A stretch of 64,000 bases of DNA from Natronincola peptidivorans (GCF_900111615.1 NZ_FOHU01000011.1:62001-126000); one strand, 5' to 3'. Counted from the first letter of the stretch, positions 23,631 through 34,618 are shown. Numbers and translations: made by a program. The notes: generated by a model from the sequence alone, not told the origin.

Positions 23631-26126
23631 CTATTCCCTTACAAATACAGCTGTAATATCTAGGTTTTTTGTTAAAGAGATTATTAAGGACTCCTTTTCA
23701 ATACCTTGAATCCCTTTCCATCCTTCGAAGCGGTACCCCGGTTCAGGTATAGCTGTAATGGTAATTGGGATATCACTAAAGTAAGTACCTGTCCAAGCTT
23801 GAGGATTATTGACTCCAGGGGTGCCTTCCTTAAGATCAATGCTGTTGATACGGATATACCCCTTTTCTGGCTCAGTGCGGATAGTCAAATCTACAGTGCC
23901 ATTAAGGTTAAAATACTCTTGAATGTGCTGTTTCATATAATAAGGTCTCTTTTCTGCAAAGGTATTCAATACCTGGTAACCTGTTCCTCCTACACCCCAG
24001 CGTTGAAGATGCTCCGCCAGCTCCGGTTGGATTATTGCTTTTATTTCAGCTATTACCGATTTTACTCTCTCCGGTTTAAAGCTTGTATTCATATGATCTG
24101 CAAAGGTATTAATAAACTGATTTTTAAACGCTTCATTTTCTAGTAAATTTCTTAAAATAACTGTAGAAAAGTCTCGTTCACCATTAACACCGCCTACTCT
24201 AGTAGCATGGTGAATAGCATTGTCTTTATAAGCATCATCGCTATAACGTCCGAATCCATTGTCTGTGTCATACATCATCCATCGCCATCGTCCATCATGC
24301 CCATGAGGCGCCTCAGGTTCATATGCCGCTGTCCTCTTTCTCCAAAATCGGATATTTCCATGAGGCCAGTCATAGTTTCGAAAGAATATATTGCTCATGT
24401 GATATTCAATAAAATTATCAGTATCCATCAGGGTTTGAATGTAACGGTACTTCTCCATGTCACTCATGTCATTTTTCTCAATATATTCTCTCATTGCTAG
24501 AAAATGATCTCGATCTTCCTCCTTACCTTCATCAATCACTGCGTCTTCATTTAATAATACAACGTCTTCTAGATCTACTCCATGATGACTTTCAATATAG
24601 GAGGCATCAAATCTTTCTCGAATATTTATCATTCCCCAGTATTCTCCATTGATAAAGTGAATTGCTGGTCGATATGCCTGTGTGTCAAAGCTCAGGTGCT
24701 GTACCAAATGTTGCATCATCATATCCCTTATCCATGTGCTTTCAAAATCATTACCTGAGTTTCTTAGTATTAGTGTTCTAAAGCTGTCAATCCTTTGATT
24801 TTCATCACTTCCAGCCGTTAGCCCAGGGAATATTATGTGATCTATTGTATTCTTCATGTCATAGTCTCTTCTGGCTATTAGTCTCCAGGACTTTAGAGCA
24901 AAGGACCTTGTCCCACCGCCATGAATTCTGATACCTATATCTTGGGCAAAATCAGTATTGCCTTTTTTATCAAAAATAGTAATGTTGGCAGGATGCTCCC
25001 ATTCTCTTCCTCGCCTGTGATAGTTCCCCGGCACATGTCCGTGTAATAATTCGTGAGGATTATCTCCTCTCCAGTCATCAAAGTCTCTTCCTGCCACATA
25101 AACACCTGTTTCATAATCAAAAAGATACTGTGGATTTGTTACTACTGATATGACTGGTAATGTATATCTTTGGTGAATCTCTGGATCTACAAGATAAGTG
25201 TGAGTGCTGACATTACTTTTTTCCGCCTCAGAAGAATACACAATGGCTCTCACTACAGTGGCTTTAAAGGTTTCGCTATTAGGCTGTTGAGGAGTCTCTG
25301 TCCATCTGGTGTTGATGGTTGATAGGTCATTAGCCTTACCCGCTAGGTTTCTGATTTCGATAGGTCCCTCATAACGATAAGTCTGTATACTTCTTGAAAT
25401 CAATTCTCCTTCTGGGTAAGATTGTTTGATATTGTAGACTTTACCATCCAAATTATTGGGATCTGGTTCTGACCCATCTAGTGTATAGTAAATGATTGCA
25501 TCTGCCTCTTCTGTAGAAAGAACAAGCTGAAATTCCTCCGTATAGAAGCCCCCTTCATGTGAGAACACTGGAGGAGCCTTCTTTATATGTTCAATACCTG
25601 TTGTATTGCTTTTTCCTGGACTAGCTTCACTATAAAACACCCACTTTTCACTACCTTCTTTTGCTCTGCCGTAGGAAACATCTCTAGGAATAGGAATAGC
25701 TTCAACCTTATTAATAATTGTTTTCCCATCAGGGGCGGTTAAAATAATAGGTTCTCCTTCTGCACTAATCCTAAAGTTTGTATGAATTTCTCCAGTACTG
25801 CCAACTTTATCCTTACCAGATGCCCATACTACCAAGTATTGGTCCGGCTCCATCTGTACCGGTGGGAATTGCCATTTTGTAAGACTCTTCTCATTATCTG
25901 ATAGATAGTATCCCTCTAAATCAATGATCCTTTTACCACCATTATACAACTCAATCCAATCTTCATAGTCGCCATCTTCATCTGCTATAGTACTTCCATT
26001 GGATGACATAATTTCATTGATATATAGCTCCTTATTGAAACTGGTCCATGCAGAGATAAAGACCAATATTAATAACGCCATTGTTACTCCCAATATAACA
26101 ATAATTCCTACTACATTCTTTTTCAT
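23631..26126 (-). CDS. Surface CotH-kinase protein with lamin-tail and chitobiase-like domains
   Basis: An 831-residue multidomain protein. Residues 8-26 form a membrane anchor. A lamin-tail domain follows (about 35-120; LYINEIMSSNGSTIADEDGD, EDWIELYN). Then comes a chitobiase C-terminal-like domain (about 185-300; YYTLDGSEPDPN) and a CotH kinase domain (about 320-680; LPVISVVTNP, IRIHGGGTRSFA, WMMYDTDNGFG with the catalytic acids). The C-terminal GYRFEGWKGI is an InlB-B/Listeria-Bacteroides repeat. CotH kinases phosphorylate spore-coat or surface proteins. Located outside the membrane by inference. It has its own terminator at 23512-23574. Confidence 0.85.
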   Translation of the reverse strand: MKKNVVGIIVILGVTMALLILVFISAWTSFNKELYINEIMSSNGSTIADEDGDYEDWIELYNGGKRIIDLEGYYLSDNEKSLTKWQFPPVQMEPDQYLVVWASGKDKVGSTGEIHTNFRISAEGEPIILTAPDGKTIINKVEAIPIPRDVSYGRAKEGSEKWVFYSEASPGKSNTTGIEHIKKAPPVFSHEGGFYTEEFQLVLSTEEADAIIYYTLDGSEPDPNNLDGKVYNIKQSYPEGELISRSIQTYRYEGPIEIRNLAGKANDLSTINTRWTETPQQPNSETFKATVVRAIVYSSEAEKSNVSTHTYLVDPEIHQRYTLPVISVVTNPQYLFDYETGVYVAGRDFDDWRGDNPHELLHGHVPGNYHRRGREWEHPANITIFDKKGNTDFAQDIGIRIHGGGTRSFALKSWRLIARRDYDMKNTIDHIIFPGLTAGSDENQRIDSFRTLILRNSGNDFESTWIRDMMMQHLVQHLSFDTQAYRPAIHFINGEYWGMINIRERFDASYIESHHGVDLEDVVLLNEDAVIDEGKEEDRDHFLAMREYIEKNDMSDMEKYRYIQTLMDTDNFIEYHMSNIFFRNYDWPHGNIRFWRKRTAAYEPEAPHGHDGRWRWMMYDTDNGFGRYSDDAYKDNAIHHATRVGGVNGERDFSTVILRNLLENEAFKNQFINTFADHMNTSFKPERVKSVIAEIKAIIQPELAEHLQRWGVGGTGYQVLNTFAEKRPYYMKQHIQEYFNLNGTVDLTIRTEPEKGYIRINSIDLKEGTPGVNNPQAWTGTYFSDIPITITAIPEPGYRFEGWKGIQGIEKESLIISLTKNLDITAVFVRE

Positions 26127-26436
26127 GCTTATAACATCCCCCTGTCATTGCTCCCATATTGCTGAAAGTCCTCTATATGCTATCAGTATCTTTATTTTTA
26201 TCTTCTGTATTGTAATACCTTTTATCCTGAATATAATAAGGTAAAAATTATCAACATAATTTATGTTAAAGAGAAAGTCTTTCTTGTTTTTTCAATACCT
26301 TTACTATCATAACATATTTTCATCTAATCTTCTATATTGTCCTTTACAAATAACAGATATGCCTAAATGATGTATGTTTTTTGCGCAAAAAAAGAGAGCC
26401 TGTGCTCCCTTTTACAAATTTTTAAATTTTTTCTGA
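26127..26436. other. 310-base gap between the CotH gene and livF
   Basis: Holds the livF terminator (26387-26409) and AT-rich DNA that should carry the CotH promoter. Nothing else is recognised. Confidence 0.5.
26387..26409 (-). terminator. Terminator of the liv operon
   Basis: On the minus strand GGGAGC pairs with GCTCTC across ACAG, followed by seven T. Confidence 0.75.
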
Positions 26437-27144
26437 TTAATGGGCCTTTCCTAAATAAGCCTCTAGGATTGATTTGTCCTGTAGGATTTCTTTTGCAGCC
26501 CCTTCTTTCTTTATTGTACCTTGTTCTAAAACATAGGCTTTATCGGCGATAGAAAGAGCTTTGTAGGCGTTTTGTTCCACTAATAATATGGTTTTATTCA
26601 TTTTTTTTATGTCTTCTATGATTTCAAATATCGTTTTTACTAATAAGGGTGCTAACCCTAAGGACGGTTCATCCAATAGGATTAGGTCCGGATCACCCAT
26701 CAAACCTCTTCCCATAGCCAGCATTTGTTGTTCTCCGCCGCTTAAGGTTCCTGCCATTTGATTTTTTCTTTCCTCTAATCTAGGAAAAAGTTGATAGATT
26801 TTTTCTAAATCCTCTTCTATTCTTTTTTTATCATTTCTTAAATAGGCTCCCATGATTAGATTATCCTTCACTGTCAAGTTAGCAAAGACTAGACGTCCTT
26901 CTGGCACTTGGCATATGCCCAGCTCAACAATTCTATGGGGAGCTCTAGGTATTTCCTTTCCTTTATAGCTGATTACCCCTTTTTGAGGCTTGACTATGCC
27001 GGATATAGAGTTAAGCAACGTAGATTTTCCTGCTCCATTTGAACCAATAATAGAAACAATTTGTCCTTCCTCTACTTCTATGTTGATACCTCTTAAGGCA
27101 TGGATTCCACCATAATATACATTTAGATTCTCAACCTTTAGCAA
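26437..27144 (-). CDS. livF: Branched-chain amino-acid ABC transporter ATPase LivF
   Basis: A 235-residue ABC ATPase with Walker A GSNGAGKST (about 34-42), signature LSGGEQQMLAMGRGL (about 134) and Walker B LILLDEPSLGLAP (about 153). Short form and QVPEGRLVFANLTV motif are typical of LivF. It powers branched-chain amino acid or amide uptake. The start is TTG, six to seven bases after GGAGGA, overlapping the livG stop. Last gene of livKHMGF. Confidence 0.93.
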   Translation of the reverse strand: MLKVENLNVYYGGIHALRGINIEVEEGQIVSIIGSNGAGKSTLLNSISGIVKPQKGVISYKGKEIPRAPHRIVELGICQVPEGRLVFANLTVKDNLIMGAYLRNDKKRIEEDLEKIYQLFPRLEERKNQMAGTLSGGEQQMLAMGRGLMGDPDLILLDEPSLGLAPLLVKTIFEIIEDIKKMNKTILLVEQNAYKALSIADKAYVLEQGTIKKEGAAKEILQDKSILEAYLGKAH

Positions 27145-27914
27145 ATGACATCCTCCTCCCCAAGATATGCTTCTATCACCTTTGGATTTGTTTGAATTTC
27201 TTGGGTTGTACCCTCTGCTAATTTTTTTCCAAAGTTTAAGACAACTACTTTATCGCATATACCCATAATAAGATCCATATGATGCTCTATGACCAATAAC
27301 GTCAGATTAAATTCGTCTCTAATCTGTTGAATCAATCGCATCAGCTTTATTGTCTCATCCGGATTCATGCCTGCTGCTGGTTCATCCAATAGTAAAAGCT
27401 TAGGCTGAAGAGCCAAGGCTCTAGCTATTTCCAATCTTCTCTGAAGTCCATACGGTAGGTTTGCAGCTACAACATCCTTTCGATCAGTTAATTCCATAAT
27501 CTCCAGCAGTGCTTGTACTTGCTGGACTAATTTCTTTTCTCCTGATTTAAATTTCTTGTTTCTGATAACAGCATCCAAAACACTATAATCAGTATTATAG
27601 TGACAGGCTGTTAATATGTTTTCATAGGTGGTAAGTTTTTTAAAGAGTCTTATGTTTTGAAAGGTTCTCGTTATGCCCATATCCGCTATTTTGTAGGGCT
27701 CCATATTTTGTATTTTGTTATTTTCAAAAATGATATCTCCTTCTGTAACATTGTAGATTCCAGTGATCAAATTGAAAATCGTTGTTTTCCCCGCACCATT
27801 AGGTCCGATCAATCCTGAAATACTGTCCTTTTTTACTTGAAAATTCATATCTCCAACAGCTGTTAATCCGCCAAACTGTTTGGTAACATTTTTTAACTCC
27901 AATATGGTTGTCAT
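27138..27914 (-). CDS. livG: Branched-chain amino-acid ABC transporter ATPase LivG
   Basis: A 258-residue ABC ATPase: Walker A GPNGAGKTT (about 37), the LivG-type GITRTFQNIRLF, signature NLPYGLQRRLEIARAL (about 153) and Walker B LLLLDEPAAGMNP. Overlaps livM by four bases and livF by seven. Works with LivF as the heterodimeric motor. Confidence 0.94.
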   Translation of the reverse strand: MTTILELKNVTKQFGGLTAVGDMNFQVKKDSISGLIGPNGAGKTTIFNLITGIYNVTEGDIIFENNKIQNMEPYKIADMGITRTFQNIRLFKKLTTYENILTACHYNTDYSVLDAVIRNKKFKSGEKKLVQQVQALLEIMELTDRKDVVAANLPYGLQRRLEIARALALQPKLLLLDEPAAGMNPDETIKLMRLIQQIRDEFNLTLLVIEHHMDLIMGICDKVVVLNFGKKLAEGTTQEIQTNPKVIEAYLGEEDVIC

Positions 27915-28807
27915 TTATTATCTCCCCCTACTGTTGTTTTTTCCCTACCTAAGGAAGAAATATGAGAGATAAGCTTTTTTATGTTGGTAATGCTGATTTC
28001 ATAGCCACCCATTAGCCCTTGTGGTCTTGTGATCATGATGAAGATTACAGATGCTCCATAGACCACCAGTCTCCACTGATGGAAGGTTCTTAGTATTTCT
28101 GGTAATGAGGTTAGTACAATAGCACCAATGATACTTCCTGAGATGCTGCCTAAACCACCAAAAATAACAATGATTGTCAATTCAGTAGATTTAATTAGCT
28201 GGAACATCCTAGGTTGCAGAAATCCTGTATAATGTGCCAGCATACCACCAGCAACCCCTGCATAAGCTGCACTGATAGCTAGAGAAATCATCTTGTATTT
28301 AAAAACATTGATACCAATAATCTGGGAGGCCATTTCTTCTTCTCTTATGGCCTGCATATTCCTACCATGTCGTGATTTGATTAGATTAACTAAGATAATG
28401 ACTGCAATAACATTCCATACTACTACATTCATCAGCCCTGTTTCCCTTGGTATTCCAGGCCATCCTCTTGCACCGCCAAAGTATTGAACATTATCAAGAA
28501 TTAAGCGGATGGCTTCCCCAAATCCTAGAGTGGCAATACAAAAATAATCCCCTTTTAGGTTTAGGGTTAGCTTTCCGATGATTAAACTAACGGTTGCTGC
28601 TGCTAAACCTCCTACTAATAAAGCTAAGGTGAAGGGCATATTCAGTTTCACTGTCATCATGGCTGTCGTATAGGCCCCTACTGCCATAAAACCAGCGTGT
28701 CCAAAGGAAAACAGCCCTGTGAATCCTGTTAATAAGGATAATCCTAAAACAGCTAATAAATTTATTCCAGATAAAATTAAAATTCCTTGAATATAATACC
28801 AATCCAT
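27911..28807 (-). CDS. livM: Branched-chain amino-acid ABC transporter permease LivM
   Basis: A 298-residue permease with about eight membrane helices. It contains LLTGFTGLFSFGHAGFMAVGAYT near residue 24 and the cytoplasmic EAA-like RHGRNMQAIREEEMASQIIGIN near residue 150. Pairs with LivH to form the channel. It starts 11 bases after the livH stop. Confidence 0.93.
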   Translation of the reverse strand: MDWYYIQGILILSGINLLAVLGLSLLTGFTGLFSFGHAGFMAVGAYTTAMMTVKLNMPFTLALLVGGLAAATVSLIIGKLTLNLKGDYFCIATLGFGEAIRLILDNVQYFGGARGWPGIPRETGLMNVVVWNVIAVIILVNLIKSRHGRNMQAIREEEMASQIIGINVFKYKMISLAISAAYAGVAGGMLAHYTGFLQPRMFQLIKSTELTIIVIFGGLGSISGSIIGAIVLTSLPEILRTFHQWRLVVYGASVIFIMITRPQGLMGGYEISITNIKKLISHISSLGREKTTVGGDNK

Positions 28808-28818
28808 GTTGTCACCCC

Positions 28819-29697
28819 CTACGCCTTATCTTCAGTGATTTTGCCCATAAGACCGCTTGGTCTCCAAATTAACACTGCTATTAATAGGACAAAGGCAATT
28901 AAATCTCTATATTGTGATGAAAAATAACCTGCAGTTAAGGTTTCTATTACCCCTAATAAGATCGAGCCGATTACTGCTCCTGGAAGGCTTCCTAACCCTC
29001 CAAAAACAGCTGCTATGAAGGATTTCATGGTAATAAATCCAATCTGTGGATAAACAGTGTATTTCATACCAAACAATACACCTGCCACCCCTGCTAATAC
29101 TCCCCCTAATCCAAAAACTATAAAAATAATTCTATCTGTGTTGACTCCCATTAAGGTACTGGCCCTGATACTATAGGCAGTTGCCTTGATTGCCATTCCT
29201 GTTTTGGTTTTTTCTATAATATAAATAAGCAATAGCAAGCTGAGACCTGATATGATAAACATAACAGCATCCAATCTTCCTAGAGAGATAGCTCCCAACT
29301 GAAATGGTGTTGTAGAAAAGACTCTAGGATAGGTTCTAAATGTAGGACCTATTGTAGCAATAACAATATTCTCTAAAAATATGGAGGCACCCATAGCAGA
29401 AATAATAAAATATAAGAAAGGTGCATTTCGTTTCCTTAGGGGTCTATAGGCAATGCGTTCTAGTGTAACCGCTAAAAGTCCTGCACCTATGGCAGCAAGC
29501 CCAAAGGCTGCTATAAAAGGCAGTTCAAAAGCAGTCATTAAAAAGAAGCCTATATAAGCACCTATCATAATCACCCCACCATGGGCAAAGTTGCTGAAAT
29601 TCATAATGCTATATACAAGAGAATAACCAACTGCCATTAATGCGTATACACTTCCTATGGACAATCCATTAATGATTTGCTGTAAAAAAGCAGACAT
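28819..29697 (-). CDS. livH: Branched-chain amino-acid ABC transporter permease LivH
   Basis: A 292-residue permease with about eight membrane helices. INGLSIGSVYALMAVGYSLVY and FSNFAHGGVIMIGAYIG at the N-terminus are LivH signatures; FIAAVFGGLGSLPGAVIG is conserved later. Separated from livK by 101 bases holding a 13-pair hairpin. Confidence 0.93.
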   Translation of the reverse strand: MSAFLQQIINGLSIGSVYALMAVGYSLVYSIMNFSNFAHGGVIMIGAYIGFFLMTAFELPFIAAFGLAAIGAGLLAVTLERIAYRPLRKRNAPFLYFIISAMGASIFLENIVIATIGPTFRTYPRVFSTTPFQLGAISLGRLDAVMFIISGLSLLLLIYIIEKTKTGMAIKATAYSIRASTLMGVNTDRIIFIVFGLGGVLAGVAGVLFGMKYTVYPQIGFITMKSFIAAVFGGLGSLPGAVIGSILLGVIETLTAGYFSSQYRDLIAFVLLIAVLIWRPSGLMGKITEDKA

Positions 29698-29755
29698 GTT
29701 TTACCTCCTTTTGAGATTCTTCATGAGCTAATCAATCTTTCGTTCTATTTACATA

Positions 29756-29784
29756 ATATAGAGAGGGTAGAACCCTCTCTATAT
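29756..29784 (-). other. Perfect 13-pair hairpin between livK and livH
   Basis: ATATAGAGAGGGT pairs with ACCCTCTCTATAT across AGA. There is no T-run after it on the minus strand, so it is better read as an RNA stabiliser or processing element protecting livK mRNA than as a full terminator. Confidence 0.65.
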
Positions 29785-29798
29785 ACTAAAGGATAAAA

Positions 29799-30992
29799 TT
29801 AATCTGCTGAGTATTTTTGTTGGAATACGTAGTCTCCATCTATGATTTTGATAATAGCTGCATCTTTTCCTTCAGGATTATGAGTATCTGGGTTGATATT
29901 AATTTGTCCTGTTATCCCTTTAACATTGGCAGTTTTTAAAGCATCTCTTATCTCTACAGGATCAAAGCTGCCCGCTTGAATTATAGCACTTTCTAATAGC
30001 TTAACTGCATCATATGCAAGATATCCATTCAACTCTACAGGTAAATTATATTTTGCTGTATAAGCATCTTTAAAATCCTGTACCTCTGGATCAGCAAAGT
30101 CTAAGTGATTCACAAAATAACTACCTTCAACAGCTTCCTCTGCCATTTCTAGTAATACCTCTGAAGGCCATCCGTCTCCACCCATTAATACTGCATCGAT
30201 ACCTAATTCTCTTGCCTGGTTAGCACTTAAAGCAACTTCTTTAAAGAAGTATGGCATAAATAATACTTCTGGATCTGCCTCTTTGATTTTGCTCAATTGA
30301 GGTCTGAAATCCACATCACCAAATTTAAAGCCTTCTTTTGCAACAATTTCTCCACCTTTTCCTACAAAGGTTTTTTCAAAGAATTCAGTTAACCCTTGAG
30401 AATAGTCATCTGCAACGTCGTATAATATAGCAGCCTTGGAAAAACCTAATACATCTACAGCATAACCGGCAGCAACAGCGCCTTGGTATGGGTCGATAAA
30501 GCATACCCTGAAGTTAAATGGCTTTACATCACCATTGTCATCCACAGTTACCTTTGGATTTGTTGCAACCGTAGCAATTCCTGGCACCTCCATATCTTCA
30601 AGCACAGATGAAATAGCGATGGCTTGCCCACTTGCATTTGGGCCGATAACAGCAGCTACTTTGTCTTGAGATGTTAATCTTCTAACTGCATTTACTGCTT
30701 CCATAGCATCCCCACGGGTATCATAGGGTATCACTCTAATTTGCTTTCCTAAAATTCCACCATTTTCATTGATTTCTTCAAACATCATTTCCACGGTGTT
30801 TTTTTCACAATTTCCCCATACTGCTTGATCACCTGTCAATGAACCTATCCACCCAATGTTGATAACCTCAGCAGCTGCTTCTCCTTCTTCTGGAGCATCA
30901 GCAGGTTCAGATTGTTGTGGGCTACAACCTGTTACAAGTAGCGCCAAAATAAGTAATGTTGAAACCAATAAGAATAACACTCTTTTTTTCAT
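29799..30992 (-). CDS. livK: Branched-chain amino-acid substrate-binding lipoprotein LivK-type
   Basis: A 397-residue protein with a lipoprotein signal (LLILALLVTGCSPQQ, Cys at about 23) and the type-1 periplasmic-binding fold (INIGWIGSLTGDQAVWGN, VAAVIGPNASGQAIAIS, AILYDVADDYSQGL). It captures branched-chain or related amino acids outside the cell for LivHMGF. First gene of the operon with GGGGGAG upstream. Substrate cannot be told from sequence; amides and urea use related proteins. Confidence 0.9.
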   Translation of the reverse strand: MKKRVLFLLVSTLLILALLVTGCSPQQSEPADAPEEGEAAAEVINIGWIGSLTGDQAVWGNCEKNTVEMMFEEINENGGILGKQIRVIPYDTRGDAMEAVNAVRRLTSQDKVAAVIGPNASGQAIAISSVLEDMEVPGIATVATNPKVTVDDNGDVKPFNFRVCFIDPYQGAVAAGYAVDVLGFSKAAILYDVADDYSQGLTEFFEKTFVGKGGEIVAKEGFKFGDVDFRPQLSKIKEADPEVLFMPYFFKEVALSANQARELGIDAVLMGGDGWPSEVLLEMAEEAVEGSYFVNHLDFADPEVQDFKDAYTAKYNLPVELNGYLAYDAVKLLESAIIQAGSFDPVEIRDALKTANVKGITGQININPDTHNPEGKDAAIIKIIDGDYVFQQKYSAD

Positions 30993-31510
30993 TTTTTCTC
31001 CCCCTAATTTGTAAATATATGCTTGTTTATCTTTTTTGCACTTCTCTTTTCCCCTTAATCTACAGAAGCATCACCACCTAATCCTATATTTAAAATGAGA
31101 TTGTTAGTTTATAAACTTCTAATTTTCCAACTATTTCTAATTTTTTTTTATTATTTATTATAAACCTTTTTTCATAAATATGCTAGTTTTTCTTTTTTTT
31201 TACTATATATGAATTTTTTATCATAATCATGCTTTTTTTCTGCTGCTAGGGATTTGTTTTGCAAATCAATAGATGGATGGTTTTGTGTGGCGGATAGCTA
31301 GAATTATTAAAAAGTTTCAATTTTATCTTTTTGAATTGATGATTATACAAAAAAAGAAGAGCCTACTAAGATTTGTAAGCTCTTTGAGAGTTTTCCTTTA
31401 CACATATTATATGAATAAAGGGGGAGAATGTTTATTACATAGTTACATTATATGAAACAATACAGTATATTGTGTTAAGACTGTGTAAAAAATATATTTT
31501 TTTTCTGCTA
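30993..31510. other. 518-base gap upstream of livK
   Basis: AT-rich, with the pyk terminator at 31348-31384 and the livK promoter presumably within 31000-31300 (a TATAAT-like hexamer on the minus strand near 31160). AATAGTTGGAAAATT on the minus strand (31117-31131) matches 11 of 15 positions of the CodY box, a weak hint of CodY control. No gene is seen. Confidence 0.45.
31348..31384 (-). terminator. Terminator of pfkA-pyk
   Basis: AAGAGCCTAC (31357-31366) and GTAAGCTCTT (31375-31384) pair with one wobble; the minus strand continues into seven T. It lies about 130 bases after the pyk stop. Confidence 0.8.
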
Positions 31511-33274
31511 TTATAGTACTCTTGTCTTTCCACTATAAATTAATCCAGTATTGGCGTCCACTGTCACTAGATCTCCATCCTTTAGCTTCGTTGTAGCAAG
31601 CTCAGCTCCTACTATAGTAGGCTTTCCAAGATTTAGTCCCACAATAGCTGCGTGACTGGTAAATCCGCCTTCTTCAGTGACAATAGCACCTGCTAATTCT
31701 ATATAGGGCATTAAATCCTTATCGGTAAATTGTGTAACCAAAATATCCCCTTCTTGGACCTCTTTATTATTAGGCTGGGTAGCATCTATGACCACAACTT
31801 TTCCAGTTGCAGGCTTTTTACCTATACCAGTGCCGGAAAGCAATATATTACCAACGATATGTGCTTTAATCAAGTTCGTGGTTCCAGCTACACCAACAGG
31901 TACTCCAGCAGTAATTACAATAAGTTCGCCTCTTTGAATCATTTTTTCTTCCAGTGCTTTTTGAACAGATATTTCTATGATATCATCTGTTGATTGCAAC
32001 TCTTCTGTCAGTACTGAATATACACCCCAGATTAAACTTAATCTTCTTCTGACTCTTTCCTGAGTAGTGGTAGCTATGATTGAGGCCTTTGGTCTAAACT
32101 TAGATACCATTCTAGCAGTATGACCTGAAGAAGTAGCAGTAATAATAGCAGACGCCTGTAAATCCATAGCTGTAACACAGGTAGCGTTACTAATCGCATC
32201 CGTAATGGTGGTTTCTTTTGCTATAGCTCTATTTCTCAGAAGCTCTCTATAATTAATTGACTCTTCAGTACGCTTGGCAATATTTGTCATGGTCTTTACT
32301 GCTTCCACAGGGTATTTACCTGCGGCTGTTTCCCCTGACAACATAATAGCATCCGTTCCATCTAGAATTGCGTTAGCTACATCTGTAACCTCTGCTCTTG
32401 TAGGCCTTGGATTTCTTATCATAGAGTCTAGCATTTGTGTTGCTGTAATAACTGGCTTTCCAGCCTTGTTACATTTTTCTATCATAAGCTTTTGTACTAG
32501 AGGGATTTCCTCTGTAGGTATTTCTACTCCTAAGTCTCCTCTAGCCACCATGATACCATCGGAGACTTCAATGATTTCATCTAGATTGTCTACACCCTCT
32601 TGATTTTCAATTTTAGAAATAATTTGTATATGCTGTGCATTATTTTCTTCTAATATTTTACGGATTGCCAATACATCCTCTGCTTTTCTTACAAAGGAGG
32701 CAGCAATAAAGTCAATATCCATATTAATCCCAAATAGTATATCTCCTTCATCCTTCTCAGTAATGGCTGGAAGATTGATTTTTACCCCAGGAACATTTAC
32801 GCCTTTATGATTTTTAACAATTCCTGTGTTTTGTACAATACACTCAATATCAGTACCATTTGAAATTTTCTGAACCTTTAATTCTATTAAACCATCATCA
32901 ATTAGAATACTATCTCCTTCTTTAACATCTAAAGCCAATCCTGTATAACTTACACTACAGATAGTACTGTCTCCCAAGACTTCCCTTGTGGTTATGGTAA
33001 ATATTTGTCCTTCCTGCAATACTACTTCTGGATCCTTAAATTTACCTGTCCTGATTTCTGGGCCCTTTGTATCTAAAAGAACAGCTATTGGGACATTAAG
33101 CTCTTCCCTTACCTCTTTTATAGTTTCTATTCTTTTCCCTTGCTCTTCATGATTGCCATGAGAAAAGTTTAATCTTGCAACATTTAAACCGTTTTTTACT
33201 AACTGCTTTAATACATCCTTCTGATCACTTGCAGGTCCTAATGTACAAACTATCTTCGTCTTTTTCACAAGCAT
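31511..33274 (-). CDS. pyk: Pyruvate kinase with C-terminal PEP-utiliser domain
   Basis: A 587-residue enzyme. Residues 1-475 are pyruvate kinase: KTKIVCTLGPAS, ARLNFSHG, catalytic IISKIENQEG, VARGDLGVEIP and MLDSM. The extra C-terminal domain (about 500-587; GGFTSHAAIVGLNLGKPTIVG) is the swivelling PEP-utiliser domain seen in Bacillus and clostridial enzymes. It converts PEP and ADP to pyruvate and ATP. It follows pfkA by ten bases, so the two glycolytic steps are cotranscribed. Confidence 0.96.
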   Translation of the reverse strand: MLVKKTKIVCTLGPASDQKDVLKQLVKNGLNVARLNFSHGNHEEQGKRIETIKEVREELNVPIAVLLDTKGPEIRTGKFKDPEVVLQEGQIFTITTREVLGDSTICSVSYTGLALDVKEGDSILIDDGLIELKVQKISNGTDIECIVQNTGIVKNHKGVNVPGVKINLPAITEKDEGDILFGINMDIDFIAASFVRKAEDVLAIRKILEENNAQHIQIISKIENQEGVDNLDEIIEVSDGIMVARGDLGVEIPTEEIPLVQKLMIEKCNKAGKPVITATQMLDSMIRNPRPTRAEVTDVANAILDGTDAIMLSGETAAGKYPVEAVKTMTNIAKRTEESINYRELLRNRAIAKETTITDAISNATCVTAMDLQASAIITATSSGHTARMVSKFRPKASIIATTTQERVRRRLSLIWGVYSVLTEELQSTDDIIEISVQKALEEKMIQRGELIVITAGVPVGVAGTTNLIKAHIVGNILLSGTGIGKKPATGKVVVIDATQPNNKEVQEGDILVTQFTDKDLMPYIELAGAIVTEEGGFTSHAAIVGLNLGKPTIVGAELATTKLKDGDLVTVDANTGLIYSGKTRVL

Positions 33275-33284
33275 TTTCCTCCCT

Positions 33285-34259
<975 letters not shown>

Positions 34260-34366
34260 TTATCCTACAGGGTCTTTTGATGTCCCTACAAGTAAATTCT
34301 ACCCCATTTGTCTTTATAATTGAACAAAGTCTTAACCGGAAATTTTTTAATGACTGACTTTGTTAA

Positions 34367-34400
34367 AACCAATAATAGTATTTGTTATTTGCTATTGGTT
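34367..34400 (-). terminator. Possible weak terminator after the DUF2007-like gene
   Basis: AACCAATA (34367-34374) pairs with TATTGGTT (34393-34400) around an 18-base loop, with TTTTAAC following on the minus strand. Weak. Confidence 0.4.
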
Positions 34401-34426
34401 ATAAAATCAACAAGGTTTATAGTTGC

Positions 34427-34618
34427 CTATAAACCATGCTGTAATAATAGTATATGGGCCTCTTCTACCTCTGACCTAGGAACTAGTACCTCACATGTTC
34501 CTTTATCATTGTTCTTGCTAATAGGTTTTATTTTTACTAAGAAGCCTTCTTTCATCAACATTTTTTCAATGTAGTCTGCATCTTCTCTAGTATTTGTCAT
34601 GTATACTACTGTCCACAT
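34427..34618 (-). CDS. Small DUF2007-like (putative signal-transducing) protein
   Basis: A 63-residue protein (MWTVVYMTNTREDADYIEKM at the start) with the ferredoxin-like alpha/beta pattern of DUF2007, where TREDADYIEKMLMKEGFLVKI is the typical first half. Good GAGGAGG site. It lies between dnaE and pfkA. Function unknown. Confidence 0.65.
   Translation of the reverse strand: MWTVVYMTNTREDADYIEKMLMKEGFLVKIKPISKNNDKGTCEVLVPRSEVEEAHILLLQHGL

Noticed and set aside
30993-31510. T-box or amino-acid riboswitch upstream of livK
   Set aside because: No T-box core (AGGGTGGNACCGCG) or other known aptamer motif could be found.
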